Part shown: positions 11,654 to 20,161 of the stretch, one piece after another
Numbering within the stretch: the first letter of the stretch is position 1
How the letters are laid out: each line of letters starts with the position of its first letter
Translations under genes and position numbers: made by a program
Notes under the pieces: model-generated
Seen by the model: only the letters and a program-made list of their open reading frames with translations
Told to the model about the DNA's origin: nothing
Databases searched by the model: none
Assembly (NCBI GenBank): GCA_963841455.1
Contig: CAWJCU010000006.1
Location: 5,458-69,457 of the forward strand
Reading direction: 5' to 3'
Length of the DNA: 64,000 bases
Source: JAWVFM01 sp963841455
GTDB taxonomy: Bacteria > Actinomycetota > Thermoleophilia > Solirubrobacterales > 70-9

Positions 11654-11707
11654 TTACGCCGCCGCGGCGCTCCTAATTCGCTCGATGGCCCCGAACTTCC
11701 GACGCAT
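11654..11707 (-). CDS. possible short ORF coupled to ilvE (17 residues)
   Basis: An ATG overlaps the ilvE stop as TGATG and opens a 17-codon frame, MRRKFGAIERIRSAAAA. It ends just before a GC-rich hairpin (arms GCGCGGCG and CGCCGCGC around TCAG, near 11623-11642) that precedes cimA. It could be a coupled leader peptide for cimA, but only two Ile codons are present, so an amino-acid-sensing role is weakly supported. It may be chance. Confidence 0.25.
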   Translation of the reverse strand: MRRKFGAIERIRSAAAA

Positions 11708-12639
11708 CAACCGGTGACCTTACTCGGTTGTTCGACGAGGTCCAGCCACTCGGCGTACTCGGGGGCGCGCCCGTGCAGCGCGTCCTCGAACTTGGCCTGA
11801 ATCTGGCGCGTGACCTCGCCCGGCTCGCCGAGCGAGTGGTCGTCGACCTCGCGGATCGGCACCAGCTCCGCGGCCGTGCCGACGAGGAACGCCTCCTCGG
11901 CGAGGTAGAGCTCCGAGCGCGCGATGTCTCGCTCGACGACCTTGTAGCCGAGATCCTCAGCGATCTGGATCACCGACTTCCTCGAGATGCCGTCGAGAAT
12001 CGAGGCCGTGTGGCCGGGAGTCGCGACCTCGCCCTCGCGGACGATGAAGATGTTCTCGCCGGAGCCCTCGCAGACCGTCCCGTTGTCCTCGAGCAGGATG
12101 GCCTCGTCGTAGCCGGCGTTCGCGGCCTCGGTTTTGGCGAGGATCGAGTTCAGGTATTGACCCGACGCCTTCGCGTGCGGGATCAGGCCGTTGGGTGAGA
12201 TCCGCCGCCAGGAAGACACCTTCGCGCGGACCCCTTGCTGCTTGGCCTCGTCGCCGAGGTAGGCGCCCCAGGGCCACACCGCGACCATGACCTCAATCGG
12301 GGCGCTCTTCGCGTAGAGCCCCATCTCGCCGTAGCCGCGGAAGGCGAGCGGGCGGATGTAGCAGCTGCGAAGCCCGTTCTTGCGGATCAGCTCGTGGGTC
12401 GCATCGCGGATCTCGGCCGCTGTGTACGGCAGCGGCAGGTAGTAGAGCTCGCCCGACTTCTGGAGCCTCGCGAGGTGCTCGCGATGGCGGAAGATCGCGG
12501 GCCCGCGATCGGTCTCATAGCACCGGATCCCCTCGAAGACCCCGGTCCCGTAGTGCAGGCCGTGGCTCAGCACGTGGACCTTCGCGTCGTCCCAGCGGAC
12601 GAGCTCGCCGTTCATCCAGATCCACTCGGTCTTCTCCAT
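11707..12639 (-). CDS. ilvE: branched-chain amino acid aminotransferase
   Basis: Class IV PLP aminotransferase that makes valine, leucine and isoleucine from their 2-oxo acids with glutamate. Of about 310 residues, visible blocks are HGLHYGTGVFEGIRCY near the N-terminus, the PLP-lysine block LIPHAKASGQYLNS (Lys near residue 157) and DEAILLEDNGTVCEGSGENIF. I use the ATG at 12639; a TTG three codons earlier is also open. It lies between leuB and cimA in the same direction. Confidence 0.95.
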   Translation of the reverse strand: MEKTEWIWMNGELVRWDDAKVHVLSHGLHYGTGVFEGIRCYETDRGPAIFRHREHLARLQKSGELYYLPLPYTAAEIRDATHELIRKNGLRSCYIRPLAFRGYGEMGLYAKSAPIEVMVAVWPWGAYLGDEAKQQGVRAKVSSWRRISPNGLIPHAKASGQYLNSILAKTEAANAGYDEAILLEDNGTVCEGSGENIFIVREGEVATPGHTASILDGISRKSVIQIAEDLGYKVVERDIARSELYLAEEAFLVGTAAELVPIREVDDHSLGEPGEVTRQIQAKFEDALHGRAPEYAEWLDLVEQPSKVTG

Positions 12640-12903
12640 GGCGCGCAAGTATGCCCGACGAGGGGCGCGTTGGCTAGGCCAAGCCCGGAGCTAAGTCGAT
12701 CGGGCCGGCGTGATGCCGATTGTGTCCGCTATGCGGCCACTAACCGCATCAGCGGCGCGCCGCGACTTTGAGAGTGAGGCTTGGTCCAAACGCGGCGGCC
12801 GTGGATCTAGCGCTTGGACTAGTCGAGTGAGCGGCCTGGTGTACCGCCTGCGCTGGAGCCGACCGTCAACAAGACACAGATGGCCGACGAGCCGCGCCGC
12901 GTC
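12640..12903 (-). promoter_or_regulatory. leuB-ilvE intergenic region with hairpin
   Basis: 264 bases without a gene. A strong inverted repeat at about 12728-12755 (arms ATGCGG and CCGCAT around a 7-base loop, extended by outer CGCT/AGCG) and a smaller TTGGC-CTA-GCCAA repeat near 12672-12684 lie upstream of ilvE. The first could be a terminator or attenuator before ilvE. No convincing promoter pair was found. Confidence 0.4.
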
Positions 12904-13968
12904 TCAAAGCGACGCCAGCACCGCGTCCGTCATCTCCTCGGTGCCGACCGGCTGCTCGCCCTCCGCCGCGAGGTCCGCGGTGCGCAGGCCGCTCTCCAGG
13001 ACGGACTCGACCGCCATCTCGACCCGGTCGGCGTCGGCCGCGCGATCGAGGCCATGGCGGAGCATCATCGCCACCGACAGGAACGTCGCCAGCGGGTTCG
13101 CGATCCCCTTCCCCGCGATGTCCGGCGCCGATCCGTGGACGGGCTCGAACATGCCTGGGCCTTCGCCTCCGAGACTGGCCGACGGCAACATGCCGAGCGA
13201 GCCCGTGAGCATCGCCGCCTCGTCGCTGAGGATGTCGCCGAACATGTTCTCGGTCAGGATCACGTCGAAGCGCCTCGGGGCCGCGACGAGCTGCATCGCG
13301 GCGTTGTCGACCAGGACGTGCTCGAGGTCGACGTCGGCGTAGTCGGCTGCGACGCCATTCACGACCTCGCGCCACAGACGCGAGGTCTCGAGCACGTTTG
13401 CCTTGTCGACCGACGTGACCCGCGGCGGCGAGCCACCGCGCCGCCGCGCGGACTCGAAGCCCACCCGCGCGATGCGCTCGATCTCCTCGACCGTGTAGAC
13501 GCAGGCGTCGTGTGCCCGATCGCCCTCCCTCCCCTTGTCGCCGAAGTAGATGCCGCCGGTGAGCTCGCGGACCACGAGCAGGTCGGTGCCGGCGATCACA
13601 TCACGGCGCAGCGGGCTCGCGCCGATCAGGGGCGCGAACGGGCGGGCCGGACGGAGGTTGGCGAACAGGCCGAGCCCCTTGCGGAGGCCCAGCAGCCCCT
13701 GCTCCGGGCGCGGCGCGTCGGGATCGGTGGTGTCCCATTTCGGCCCGCCGACAGCGCCCAGCAGCACCGCGTCGGCCTCGCGGCACGCGTCGAGCACCTC
13801 CTCGGTCAGCGCCGTTCCGTGCGCGTCGATCGACGCGCCGCCGACGAGCTGCTCGCTGACCTCGAAATCGCCGATCGCCTCGAGGAGGCGGCGCGACGCG
13901 CCCACAACCTCGGGCCCTATGCCGTCGCCAGGAAGCGCGACGATGCGAGGTGCCCAGGCACGAGCCAC
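12904..13968 (-). CDS. leuB: 3-isopropylmalate dehydrogenase
   Basis: NAD-dependent oxidative decarboxylation of 3-isopropylmalate, third step of leucine synthesis; related enzymes also act on 3-methylmalate from the citramalate route. The 354-residue protein begins ARAWAPRIVALPGDGIGPEV and contains the substrate block VRELTGGIYFGDKG and the metal/NAD block NMFGDILSDEAAMLTGSLGM followed by EPVHGSAPDIAGKG. Start: GTG at 13968, four bases after the upstream stop. It is separated from leuCD by two genes of no obvious leucine role. Confidence 0.96.
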   Translation of the reverse strand: MARAWAPRIVALPGDGIGPEVVGASRRLLEAIGDFEVSEQLVGGASIDAHGTALTEEVLDACREADAVLLGAVGGPKWDTTDPDAPRPEQGLLGLRKGLGLFANLRPARPFAPLIGASPLRRDVIAGTDLLVVRELTGGIYFGDKGREGDRAHDACVYTVEEIERIARVGFESARRRGGSPPRVTSVDKANVLETSRLWREVVNGVAADYADVDLEHVLVDNAAMQLVAAPRRFDVILTENMFGDILSDEAAMLTGSLGMLPSASLGGEGPGMFEPVHGSAPDIAGKGIANPLATFLSVAMMLRHGLDRAADADRVEMAVESVLESGLRTADLAAEGEQPVGTEEMTDAVLASL

Positions 13969-13972
13969 GGCG

Positions 13973-16807
13973 CTAACCGCCGGGATGCTTCGGGAGCGGC
14001 GCCAGCGGATGGTCGCGGAAAGCCTCGCGAAGCTCGCGGAGGTCCTTACCGTCGAGCTCGGCAGCCAGGTCGGCCTTGTCGGCCTCGCGGCTGTCGGTCG
14101 CCGATGCGTTCGGCCCGGCCGGGGGCGGCACCGAATTCTTGCCGTGTCGATAGCGCCAGAGGATGGCGTCGAGGCGGCGCTGCGGTACCTGGTCGAGGAA
14201 CTCGAGGTTGAGCCCGGCCGAGGCACGCCGGTTGGCCGCGGTGTTCGGGTTTCTGGCCGTCATGTTGACCTTCGGGACGACGGCGCGGTAGGGCGCCGCG
14301 TTCGACGGCTTCTTCGTGAACGCGGCGTACAGCGGCACCGCGAGCGCTTCGGCCAGGTACTTGGGCCGAAGCCCCAGCACCAGCTCCACACTTCGCAGCA
14401 GCGAGAGCTGGTCGTAGCGCGCGTGGACCACGGCGCCCTTGCGCGTGTACGGGCTGATGGCGACCGCTGGGATCCGGTGCGCGTCGACGTGGTCGGCACC
14501 ATCCTGCGAGTCGTCCTCCTGGACGACGATCATCGAGCTCTTCCAGATCGGCGAGTGCGAGATCTCGTCGACGAACTGCCCGAGCGCCCAGTCGTTGTTC
14601 GCAATGTCGGCGGTGGGCGTTCGCTTGCCCGGGCTTACGCCTTGGGTGTGGTCGAGCGGCAGGACGATGTAGTTGAAAGCCGGCACGCTGTTCGTGGCGA
14701 GCTCGGCCTGGAACCGGGTCTTGAAGCAGTCGTAACGCGAGTGTGCAAGCGGGCTCGCACCGGGCGGGAGCGACGAGTCGAACACCGGGATCGCGGTGCC
14801 GAGGCTCTCGAAGATCGCGATGTCGCCGTCGTAGCACCCTCCGTTGAGCTGCACGTCGGAGCTCGCGAGGACCTGAGCATTCATCGCGGTCTCCTCGGTG
14901 GTCCGGTCCTTGTCGGGGAATGGTGAGAGGCCCGCCAGCGCCTCCCCGTAGTTGAAGAACGGGATCTTGGCGTCGATGAGGCGCTCGAAGACGTACCCCT
15001 TCGGGGGCGCGCTCACCTCGTAGGCGCCGAAGTCGTACGGCCTGCCGCGGCCCGCGTAGTTCTGATGCCAGCTTCGGATCACGTAGTCGGACACCGCACC
15101 GGCGGCCGTCCAGTAGTGGCCGTCGATGGAGGCCTCGGAGTCGGCGTAGACGTGGTCGAGGAGCGGGAAGCGCTTGACGAGCGCATGGAGGTTAGGCGTC
15201 ACCTTCTTGCCGAACAGGGTGAGGTGCTTGTCGCCGTCGCCCCGCGGGTCGTCGCCCAGCACCTGGTCGTAGGTGCGGTTCTCGCGCACGATGTAGAAAA
15301 CGTGCTTGATGGGCCCGCCGGCCCGGAGCGGCGTGCCCCGCGGCGGCTTCCGGCTGTTGGTGGGAACGATCTCGCGATCGGCCTTCGGGGTCAGCCGGCG
15401 AAGCTTCGCGACGCTCGGGAACCGCAGGATCCCCGACTCCCCCCGGACGATCGAGGGCAGGTACTGGAAGCTGTTGATGTTGTCGTCGGAGTCGTTCGGA
15501 GAGTTCGGGTTGGGGCCGTGCGGGTTGGGGCCGACGCCCAGTCCCTTCGCCGTCACCCACGCCATGAGCCCCCCTCTCGCTACCTGCGCCGCGACGGGGT
15601 AGGCGGCCGTCGGGACCCGCCCGACGAGCTGCCAAGCTCGCGGCCGGTGCTTGCCGCTCCCGCACGTCTTCCCGTCCTTGCCGGGAAGCGCGAAGACGGC
15701 GATCGCGTCCTCGCCCGAGTCCGCCGCCAGGAGCCAGCAGCCGTCAGGGGTGACGCTGACGCGAACCGGCGCCGACCCGTTGCCTTGCGGACGCGCCACC
15801 GAGAGCGTGCGCTCGACCTTGCCGGTGCCGGTGTCGATCACGGCGATTTGGTCGTCCGCCGTGATCGACGCGTATGCGCGTGGGAGCTTCGGGTCCATCG
15901 CCAATCCCTCCGGGTGGGAGAGGTGCGGACCGGCCTGGATGTCGCCGGTCTTGGTGGCGTTCGCCAGGTCGATCACCGAGACGGTGCCGTTCGTCTCGTT
16001 GGAGACGAACCCGTGGCCCGCGCGGTCGATCGCGGCGCCGTAGGGGTAGTGGCCCGTCTCGACATAGCGCACCGACTTCGTCTTGGTGTCGATCACGGCA
16101 GCTGCGTCGGCGAGGTTGAGGGCTGCAAGGAGCGTCTTGCCGTCGGGCGAGATCGCGAGCTCCTGCGGGTAGGACTCAACCGCCGTCGCGTTGGGCGGGA
16201 ACTCCTGGTAGGGCGGCGCGCTGGGCGGCGCCGGCACTCCGATCAGCCCCGAATAACTCACCCTGCCGCTCTTCTTGGAGTAGGAGAGCACCTGGATGAC
16301 GTCGCCCTGCTGGCCCGGCACCCGCGCGGGAGGCTTTTCATCGGTGTGAGGCGATGCCCGGAGCCCCGACACGTAGGCGACCCGGCGGGTGGGGTCCATG
16401 ACGATCCCGCCCGAGAGCCCCGGCATGACGAGCTTCTGGACGACCTTCCCGCGCTTGGGGCCGCTCATCGCCACGATCCGGATGTCGTTGATGCCGCGGC
16501 CAGCGGACAGCGTCCACAGATAGCGGCCGTCGGGCGTCAGCGTCGCGCCGTAGGGGTGGTTCCCGAGCTTCGTGAGCTTGCCCGCGGGCGCCACCCTGCG
16601 CCCGTTCGGCTGGATCCGGTTCCTCGGGCCAATTCGACCGGACGTGGCGCTCCGGGTTGCCGCCAGGGCCGCGGCGCCCGCGGCGAGGACGACGACCACG
16701 ACCACGAGCCGAGCAATCCATGCCTGCTGTCCGTTTTTCGGACCTTTAGGTCCGAAAGAGGCATGTAAGGGCGCCGAAGGCGCCCGCAAGAACCTTGTCC
16801 CGCGCAC
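13973..16807 (-). CDS. YVTN beta-propeller / phosphoesterase (PF04185-like) secreted protein
   Basis: A predicted exported two-part protein. After a membrane/signal segment (about residues 32-52), residues 65-450 form YncE-like repeats (SPDGKTLLAALN, AVIDTKTKSVRYV, VIDTGTGKVERTL). Residues 500-870 resemble the phosphoesterase/phospholipase C family (HVFYIVRENRTYDQVLGD, DSEASIDGHYWTAAG, VQEDDSQDGADHVDAHR). The substrate is unknown. It sits between leuCD-methyltransferase and leuB in one apparent operon, with four bases to leuB. The start is doubtful: the GTG at 16807 puts a dispersed hairpin repeat inside the first 30 codons, and no in-frame ATG exists before the signal segment. Confidence 0.8.
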   Translation of the reverse strand: MRGTRFLRAPSAPLHASFGPKGPKNGQQAWIARLVVVVVVLAAGAAALAATRSATSGRIGPRNRIQPNGRRVAPAGKLTKLGNHPYGATLTPDGRYLWTLSAGRGINDIRIVAMSGPKRGKVVQKLVMPGLSGGIVMDPTRRVAYVSGLRASPHTDEKPPARVPGQQGDVIQVLSYSKKSGRVSYSGLIGVPAPPSAPPYQEFPPNATAVESYPQELAISPDGKTLLAALNLADAAAVIDTKTKSVRYVETGHYPYGAAIDRAGHGFVSNETNGTVSVIDLANATKTGDIQAGPHLSHPEGLAMDPKLPRAYASITADDQIAVIDTGTGKVERTLSVARPQGNGSAPVRVSVTPDGCWLLAADSGEDAIAVFALPGKDGKTCGSGKHRPRAWQLVGRVPTAAYPVAAQVARGGLMAWVTAKGLGVGPNPHGPNPNSPNDSDDNINSFQYLPSIVRGESGILRFPSVAKLRRLTPKADREIVPTNSRKPPRGTPLRAGGPIKHVFYIVRENRTYDQVLGDDPRGDGDKHLTLFGKKVTPNLHALVKRFPLLDHVYADSEASIDGHYWTAAGAVSDYVIRSWHQNYAGRGRPYDFGAYEVSAPPKGYVFERLIDAKIPFFNYGEALAGLSPFPDKDRTTEETAMNAQVLASSDVQLNGGCYDGDIAIFESLGTAIPVFDSSLPPGASPLAHSRYDCFKTRFQAELATNSVPAFNYIVLPLDHTQGVSPGKRTPTADIANNDWALGQFVDEISHSPIWKSSMIVVQEDDSQDGADHVDAHRIPAVAISPYTRKGAVVHARYDQLSLLRSVELVLGLRPKYLAEALAVPLYAAFTKKPSNAAPYRAVVPKVNMTARNPNTAANRRASAGLNLEFLDQVPQRRLDAILWRYRHGKNSVPPPAGPNASATDSREADKADLAAELDGKDLRELREAFRDHPLAPLPKHPGG
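16735..16792 (+). repeat. two-hairpin intergenic element, copy A
   Basis: Hairpin 1 is CGGACC-TTTA-GGTCCG with flanking T and A runs (16738-16755). A spacer GAAAGAGGCATGTAA follows, then hairpin 2 GGGCGCC-GAA-GGCGCCC (16769-16785) and CGCAAG. Same design as copies at 30355, 43683 and 50306. It lies between the methyltransferase and the propeller/phosphoesterase gene and overlaps the apparent 5' end of the latter. Confidence 0.75.
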
Positions 16808-16828
16808 CGCGTCGAGGATATTGACGCT

Positions 16829-17590
16829 TCAGGCCGGGCGGCGGGCCGAGATGTTAAGCCGCACGTACTCGACGACGAGCGGCCTCGGCATGCCGGCCAG
16901 CACCGCGTCGAGGAACACGTCGTGGAGGTCCTCCGGAAGGCGATCGAGGTGCCACGGCAGGATCACCGTCGTCAGGAATCCCCGGGGGTCGCGCGGATTG
17001 ACGGGCCAGGGCTGGAGCCACACCCGCTCGGTCTCGAACCCGGCCCTCTGCAGGCGGAGCTCGGTGTCGCCGACGCTCGCGTAGTTCCACGCGCGCTGCT
17101 CGGGCCGCAGGTAGGGCGAGAATCGCTCGTCGCCCGACAGCGAGTCGATCACGCGCTCGATCTCGGCGATGTTCCCCGCGCCCCCGCACTGCGTCTCGAG
17201 CTGACCGCCGGGCCGTAGCGCGGCGTGAAGACGCTCGAAGAGGCGCTCGTGCTCGAGGATCCAATGGAAGACGGCGCTCGAGAAGATCGCGTCGACCGGT
17301 TCGGCGAGCTCGAGGTCGAGGAGGTTCTGCACCTGCAACTCGACGCGCTCATCGTCTCCTATCGCGGCCTGGGCCTTTTCGATCATGTCGGGAGAGGCGT
17401 CCACGCCGATCACGCGGCCCTCGGAAAGGCGCTCGAGCAGCAGCGCCGTGACCTTGCCGCTTCCGCATCCCGCGTCGAGGACCGTCTCGTCGCCCTCAAG
17501 GTCGAGACGCTCTCCGACCACGCGCCCCCAGGCGAGTTGCGGCGCCGCGTGGCGGTCGTAGGCCTCGGCGTCCCAGGTGGTCGCGTTCAT
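16829..17590 (-). CDS. class I SAM-dependent methyltransferase, trans-aconitate methyltransferase-like
   Basis: 253-residue methyltransferase with the Rossmann motif I VLDAGCGSGKVTALLLERL (about residue 38), an acidic motif II at VIGVDASPDM and the LRPGGQLETQCGGAGN block typical of Tam-type enzymes. In other bacteria Tam methylates trans-aconitate, an aconitase inhibitor formed by aconitase chemistry; LeuC is an aconitase homologue, so a clean-up role beside leuCD is a reasonable guess, not shown. The ATG at 17590 overlaps the leuD stop (ATGA), so translation is coupled. Confidence 0.8.
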   Translation of the reverse strand: MNATTWDAEAYDRHAAPQLAWGRVVGERLDLEGDETVLDAGCGSGKVTALLLERLSEGRVIGVDASPDMIEKAQAAIGDDERVELQVQNLLDLELAEPVDAIFSSAVFHWILEHERLFERLHAALRPGGQLETQCGGAGNIAEIERVIDSLSGDERFSPYLRPEQRAWNYASVGDTELRLQRAGFETERVWLQPWPVNPRDPRGFLTTVILPWHLDRLPEDLHDVFLDAVLAGMPRPLVVEYVRLNISARRPA

Positions 17591-18153
17591 TCCAGCCTGC
17601 TGGTGAGGGGCGCGGCCTCCGAGGTCCCCACCGCCTCGAACGCGTCGATCTCGCCGGACCGCTGGAGCGTCAACCCGATGTCGTCGAGGCCGCGAAGCAA
17701 GCGGTGCTTGACCTCCTCGTCGATCTCGAATTCGAAGACTCCGTCGGCGGAGTTCACGGTCTGATCGTCGACGTCGATTCGGGCCTCGCCCGCCTCGGCG
17801 ATCGCCCGGCAGTGCGCTTCGTCGAGGATCACCGGCAGGAGGCCGATCTTCGTGCAGTTGGCGTAGAAGATGTCTCCGAAGGAGGGGGCGATGATCGCCT
17901 CGAAACCGAAGTCCTCGAGCGCCCAGGGCGCATGCTCGCGTGACGAGCCGCACCCGAAATTCCGGCCGGCGACGAGGATCGGGTTCGGCTCGAGCTCGAT
18001 TTCGCCGTCGCGCGCCCAGTCGTAGAAGAGGAACTCTCCGAAGCCGGTGCGCTCGACCCTCTTCAGGAACTGCTTCGGGATGATCTGGTCGGTGTCGACG
18101 TCGGCGCGGTCGAGCACCGAGACCTTCCCCTCGATGACGTCGACGGCCCTCAT
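17587..18153 (-). CDS. leuD: 3-isopropylmalate dehydratase, small subunit
   Basis: Swivelling domain of the isopropylmalate isomerase, working with LeuC to convert 2- to 3-isopropylmalate. 188 residues, normal length. Family blocks: DRADVDTDQIIPKQFLK near residue 15, GRNFGCGSSREHAPWAL near 65, and APSFGDIFYANCTKIGLLPV. The ATG at 18153 overlaps the leuC stop (ATGA), so LeuC and LeuD are translationally coupled. Confidence 0.96.
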   Translation of the reverse strand: MRAVDVIEGKVSVLDRADVDTDQIIPKQFLKRVERTGFGEFLFYDWARDGEIELEPNPILVAGRNFGCGSSREHAPWALEDFGFEAIIAPSFGDIFYANCTKIGLLPVILDEAHCRAIAEAGEARIDVDDQTVNSADGVFEFEIDEEVKHRLLRGLDDIGLTLQRSGEIDAFEAVGTSEAAPLTSRLE

Positions 18154-19544
18154 GCGCCGTCCCAGTCGCGGATATCGACGAATCTCCCTGCGACCGCCGC
18201 CGCGGCGGCCATTCGGGGGCTCACAAGGTGAGTCCGGCCTCCCCTCCCCTGGCGGCCCTCGAAGTTGCGATTCGAGGTCGAGGCGCAGCGCTCGCCCGGG
18301 GAGAGAATGTCCGGGTTCATCCCGAGGCACATCGAGCAGCCCGCAGTACGCCACTCGAACCCGGCATCCGCGAAGACTTTGTCCAACCCCTCCTGCTCGG
18401 CCTGCGCGCGCACCTGCTGCGAGCCGGGTACCACCATCGCCCGGATCGAGTCGGCCACGCGCCTGCCCTCGACCATCCGCGCCGCCTCGCGAAGGTCACC
18501 GATTCGCGAGTTCGTGCAGGAGCCGATGAAGACGCGGTCGAGCGGGATCTCGCCGATCGGCGTGCCGGGCTCGAGGGCCATGTAGGCGAGGGCGCGCTCG
18601 GCAACCTCGCGGTCGGCCGGGGCCTCGCCCCAGGTCGTGGGGTCGGGGACCGCCCCGGTCACCTCCGTGACCATGCCGGGGTTCGTCCCCCAGGTGACCA
18701 TCGGCGAGATCTCCGACGCATTGATCTCGATCTCGCGGTCGAAGCTCGCGCCGTCCTCCGTTGGCAGCGCGCGCCACCGCTCGACCGCCGCCTCGAGGTC
18801 CTCCGGCGCGGCCGGACGACCTTCGATCCACTCGAAGGTCACCTCGTCGGGCGCGACCATCCCGGCGCGACCCCCGCCCTCGATGGTCATGTTGCAGACG
18901 GTCATCCGACCCTCCATCGACAGCGCCTCGATGGCGGGGCCGGCGTACTCGACGGCGTGTCCGACCATGCCGGCGGTGCCGAGCCGCCCGATCGTCGCGA
19001 GGATCAGGTCCTTCGCGGCAACGCCCGGTCCCGCCTCGCCCGTGTAGAGGATGCGCATCGTCTTCGGCCGTCGCTGAACCATGCACTGCGTCGCGAGGAC
19101 GTGCTCGACCTCGGAGGTCCCGATGCCGAAGGCCAGGGCGCCGAAGGCGCCGTGGGTCGAGGTGTGGCTGTCGCCGCAGACGATCGTCATCCCCGGCTGG
19201 GTCACGCCGAGCTCAGGGCCGATCACGTGCACGATCCCCTGGCGGACGGAGCCGAGGGAGTAGATCGGGACGCCGAACTCCTCGCAGTTCCGCTCCAGCG
19301 TCTCGACCTGCACGCGCGAGAGCTCGTCGGCGATCAGGCGCGCGGCCGGGGTGCCGTCGGTCGGAACGTTGTGGTCGGCCGTGGCGAGTGTGCGGTCGGG
19401 CCGCCGGACCTTGCGGCCCTCAAGCCGCAGGCCGTCGAAGGCCTGCGGGGAGGTGACCTCGTGGACGAGGTGCAGGTCGATGTAGATCAGGCCGTCGGCG
19501 ACCTCGTGCGCCGCCCAGATCTTGTCGAACAGCGTCTGCGCCAT
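18150..19544 (-). CDS. leuC: 3-isopropylmalate dehydratase, large subunit
   Basis: 4Fe-4S aconitase-family subunit that isomerises 2-isopropylmalate in leucine synthesis and may also act on citramalate. 464 residues. The cluster cysteines are in FIGSCTNSRIGDL and AGCSMCLGMNPD; DHNVPT and GDSHTSTHGAFG are the usual substrate and cluster-side blocks. Its ATG shares one base with the stop of the XRE/cupin regulator (TGATG). The NRNFEGRQGRGGRTHLVSP block near the C-terminus is intact. Confidence 0.97.
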   Translation of the reverse strand: MAQTLFDKIWAAHEVADGLIYIDLHLVHEVTSPQAFDGLRLEGRKVRRPDRTLATADHNVPTDGTPAARLIADELSRVQVETLERNCEEFGVPIYSLGSVRQGIVHVIGPELGVTQPGMTIVCGDSHTSTHGAFGALAFGIGTSEVEHVLATQCMVQRRPKTMRILYTGEAGPGVAAKDLILATIGRLGTAGMVGHAVEYAGPAIEALSMEGRMTVCNMTIEGGGRAGMVAPDEVTFEWIEGRPAAPEDLEAAVERWRALPTEDGASFDREIEINASEISPMVTWGTNPGMVTEVTGAVPDPTTWGEAPADREVAERALAYMALEPGTPIGEIPLDRVFIGSCTNSRIGDLREAARMVEGRRVADSIRAMVVPGSQQVRAQAEQEGLDKVFADAGFEWRTAGCSMCLGMNPDILSPGERCASTSNRNFEGRQGRGGRTHLVSPRMAAAAAVAGRFVDIRDWDGA

Positions 19545-20131
19545 CAGCCCCTCCGGAGGCCGGCCGCGACCACCGCGATGAAGCGGGTCGGCTCGGTGCC
19601 GTCGTTCCGGACTCCGTGCGGCAGGTCGGCGTCGAAGGTGACGCTATCGCCCGCTGAAAGCACGTGCTGCTCGCCGTCGATCTCGAGCGTGAGCTCGCCG
19701 TCGAGGACGATCGCCGTCTCGCGGCTGCCCGGCTCGTGCAGGGGCGGATCGTCGGGGCCGCCGGTGCTCGCCGCCGGTGCGAGCTCGTGGAGGGACGCGT
19801 CGGCGCGCTGACCGGGAAGCGGCGGCGTGAGCTCCTCGGTCCGGTGGCCGGCTCGCACACGGGACCGGCCCTCGCCGGCACGGACGATCGTGAGGTGGCT
19901 CCCTTCGTCGAGGCGCAGGAGCTGCGAGAGGCTCAGCTCGAGGCCGCCGGCGATGCGGGCCGCGACGGCGAGGGTTGGGCTCGTCTCGCCCCGCTCGACC
20001 TGCGAGAGCATCGGCGCGCTGACGCCCGAGCGGGCCGCGAGATCGCGAAGCGAGAGGTCCATGGCCTCGCGAAGCGCGCGCACGCGCTCCCCCACCGCCC
20101 CGTTCTGCGTCTGCGTCGCCTGCGCGCTCAT
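19544..20131 (-). CDS. XRE-family transcriptional regulator with C-terminal cupin domain
   Basis: 195 residues. An N-terminal HTH (residues 14-68: VRALREAMDLSLRDLAARSG, MLSQVERGETSPTL) is followed by a cupin (about 110-190: ETAIVLDGELTLEIDGEQ, HVLSAGDSVTFDADLPHGVRN). Such proteins are usually repressors or activators that bind a small effector in the cupin. It lies directly before leuC with a TGATG overlap, so it is co-translated with leuCD. A palindrome just before its start suggests self-control. The ligand is unknown; a leucine-pathway intermediate is only a guess. Confidence 0.9.
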   Translation of the reverse strand: MSAQATQTQNGAVGERVRALREAMDLSLRDLAARSGVSAPMLSQVERGETSPTLAVAARIAGGLELSLSQLLRLDEGSHLTIVRAGEGRSRVRAGHRTEELTPPLPGQRADASLHELAPAASTGGPDDPPLHEPGSRETAIVLDGELTLEIDGEQHVLSAGDSVTFDADLPHGVRNDGTEPTRFIAVVAAGLRRG

Positions 20132-20138
20132 CGTGCGG

Positions 20139-20156
20139 CGTACGTTATCACGTACG
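20139..20156 (-). promoter_or_regulatory. candidate operator/promoter of the XRE-cupin gene
   Basis: CGTACG-TTATCA-CGTACG, a repeat of two identical self-complementary hexamers, lies 8-25 bases before the regulator's ATG in a 30-base gap. On the minus strand its centre reads TGATAA, a possible -10 box. Position and symmetry suggest autoregulation; no experiment is known to me. Confidence 0.5.
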
Positions 20157-20161
20157 ATTGT

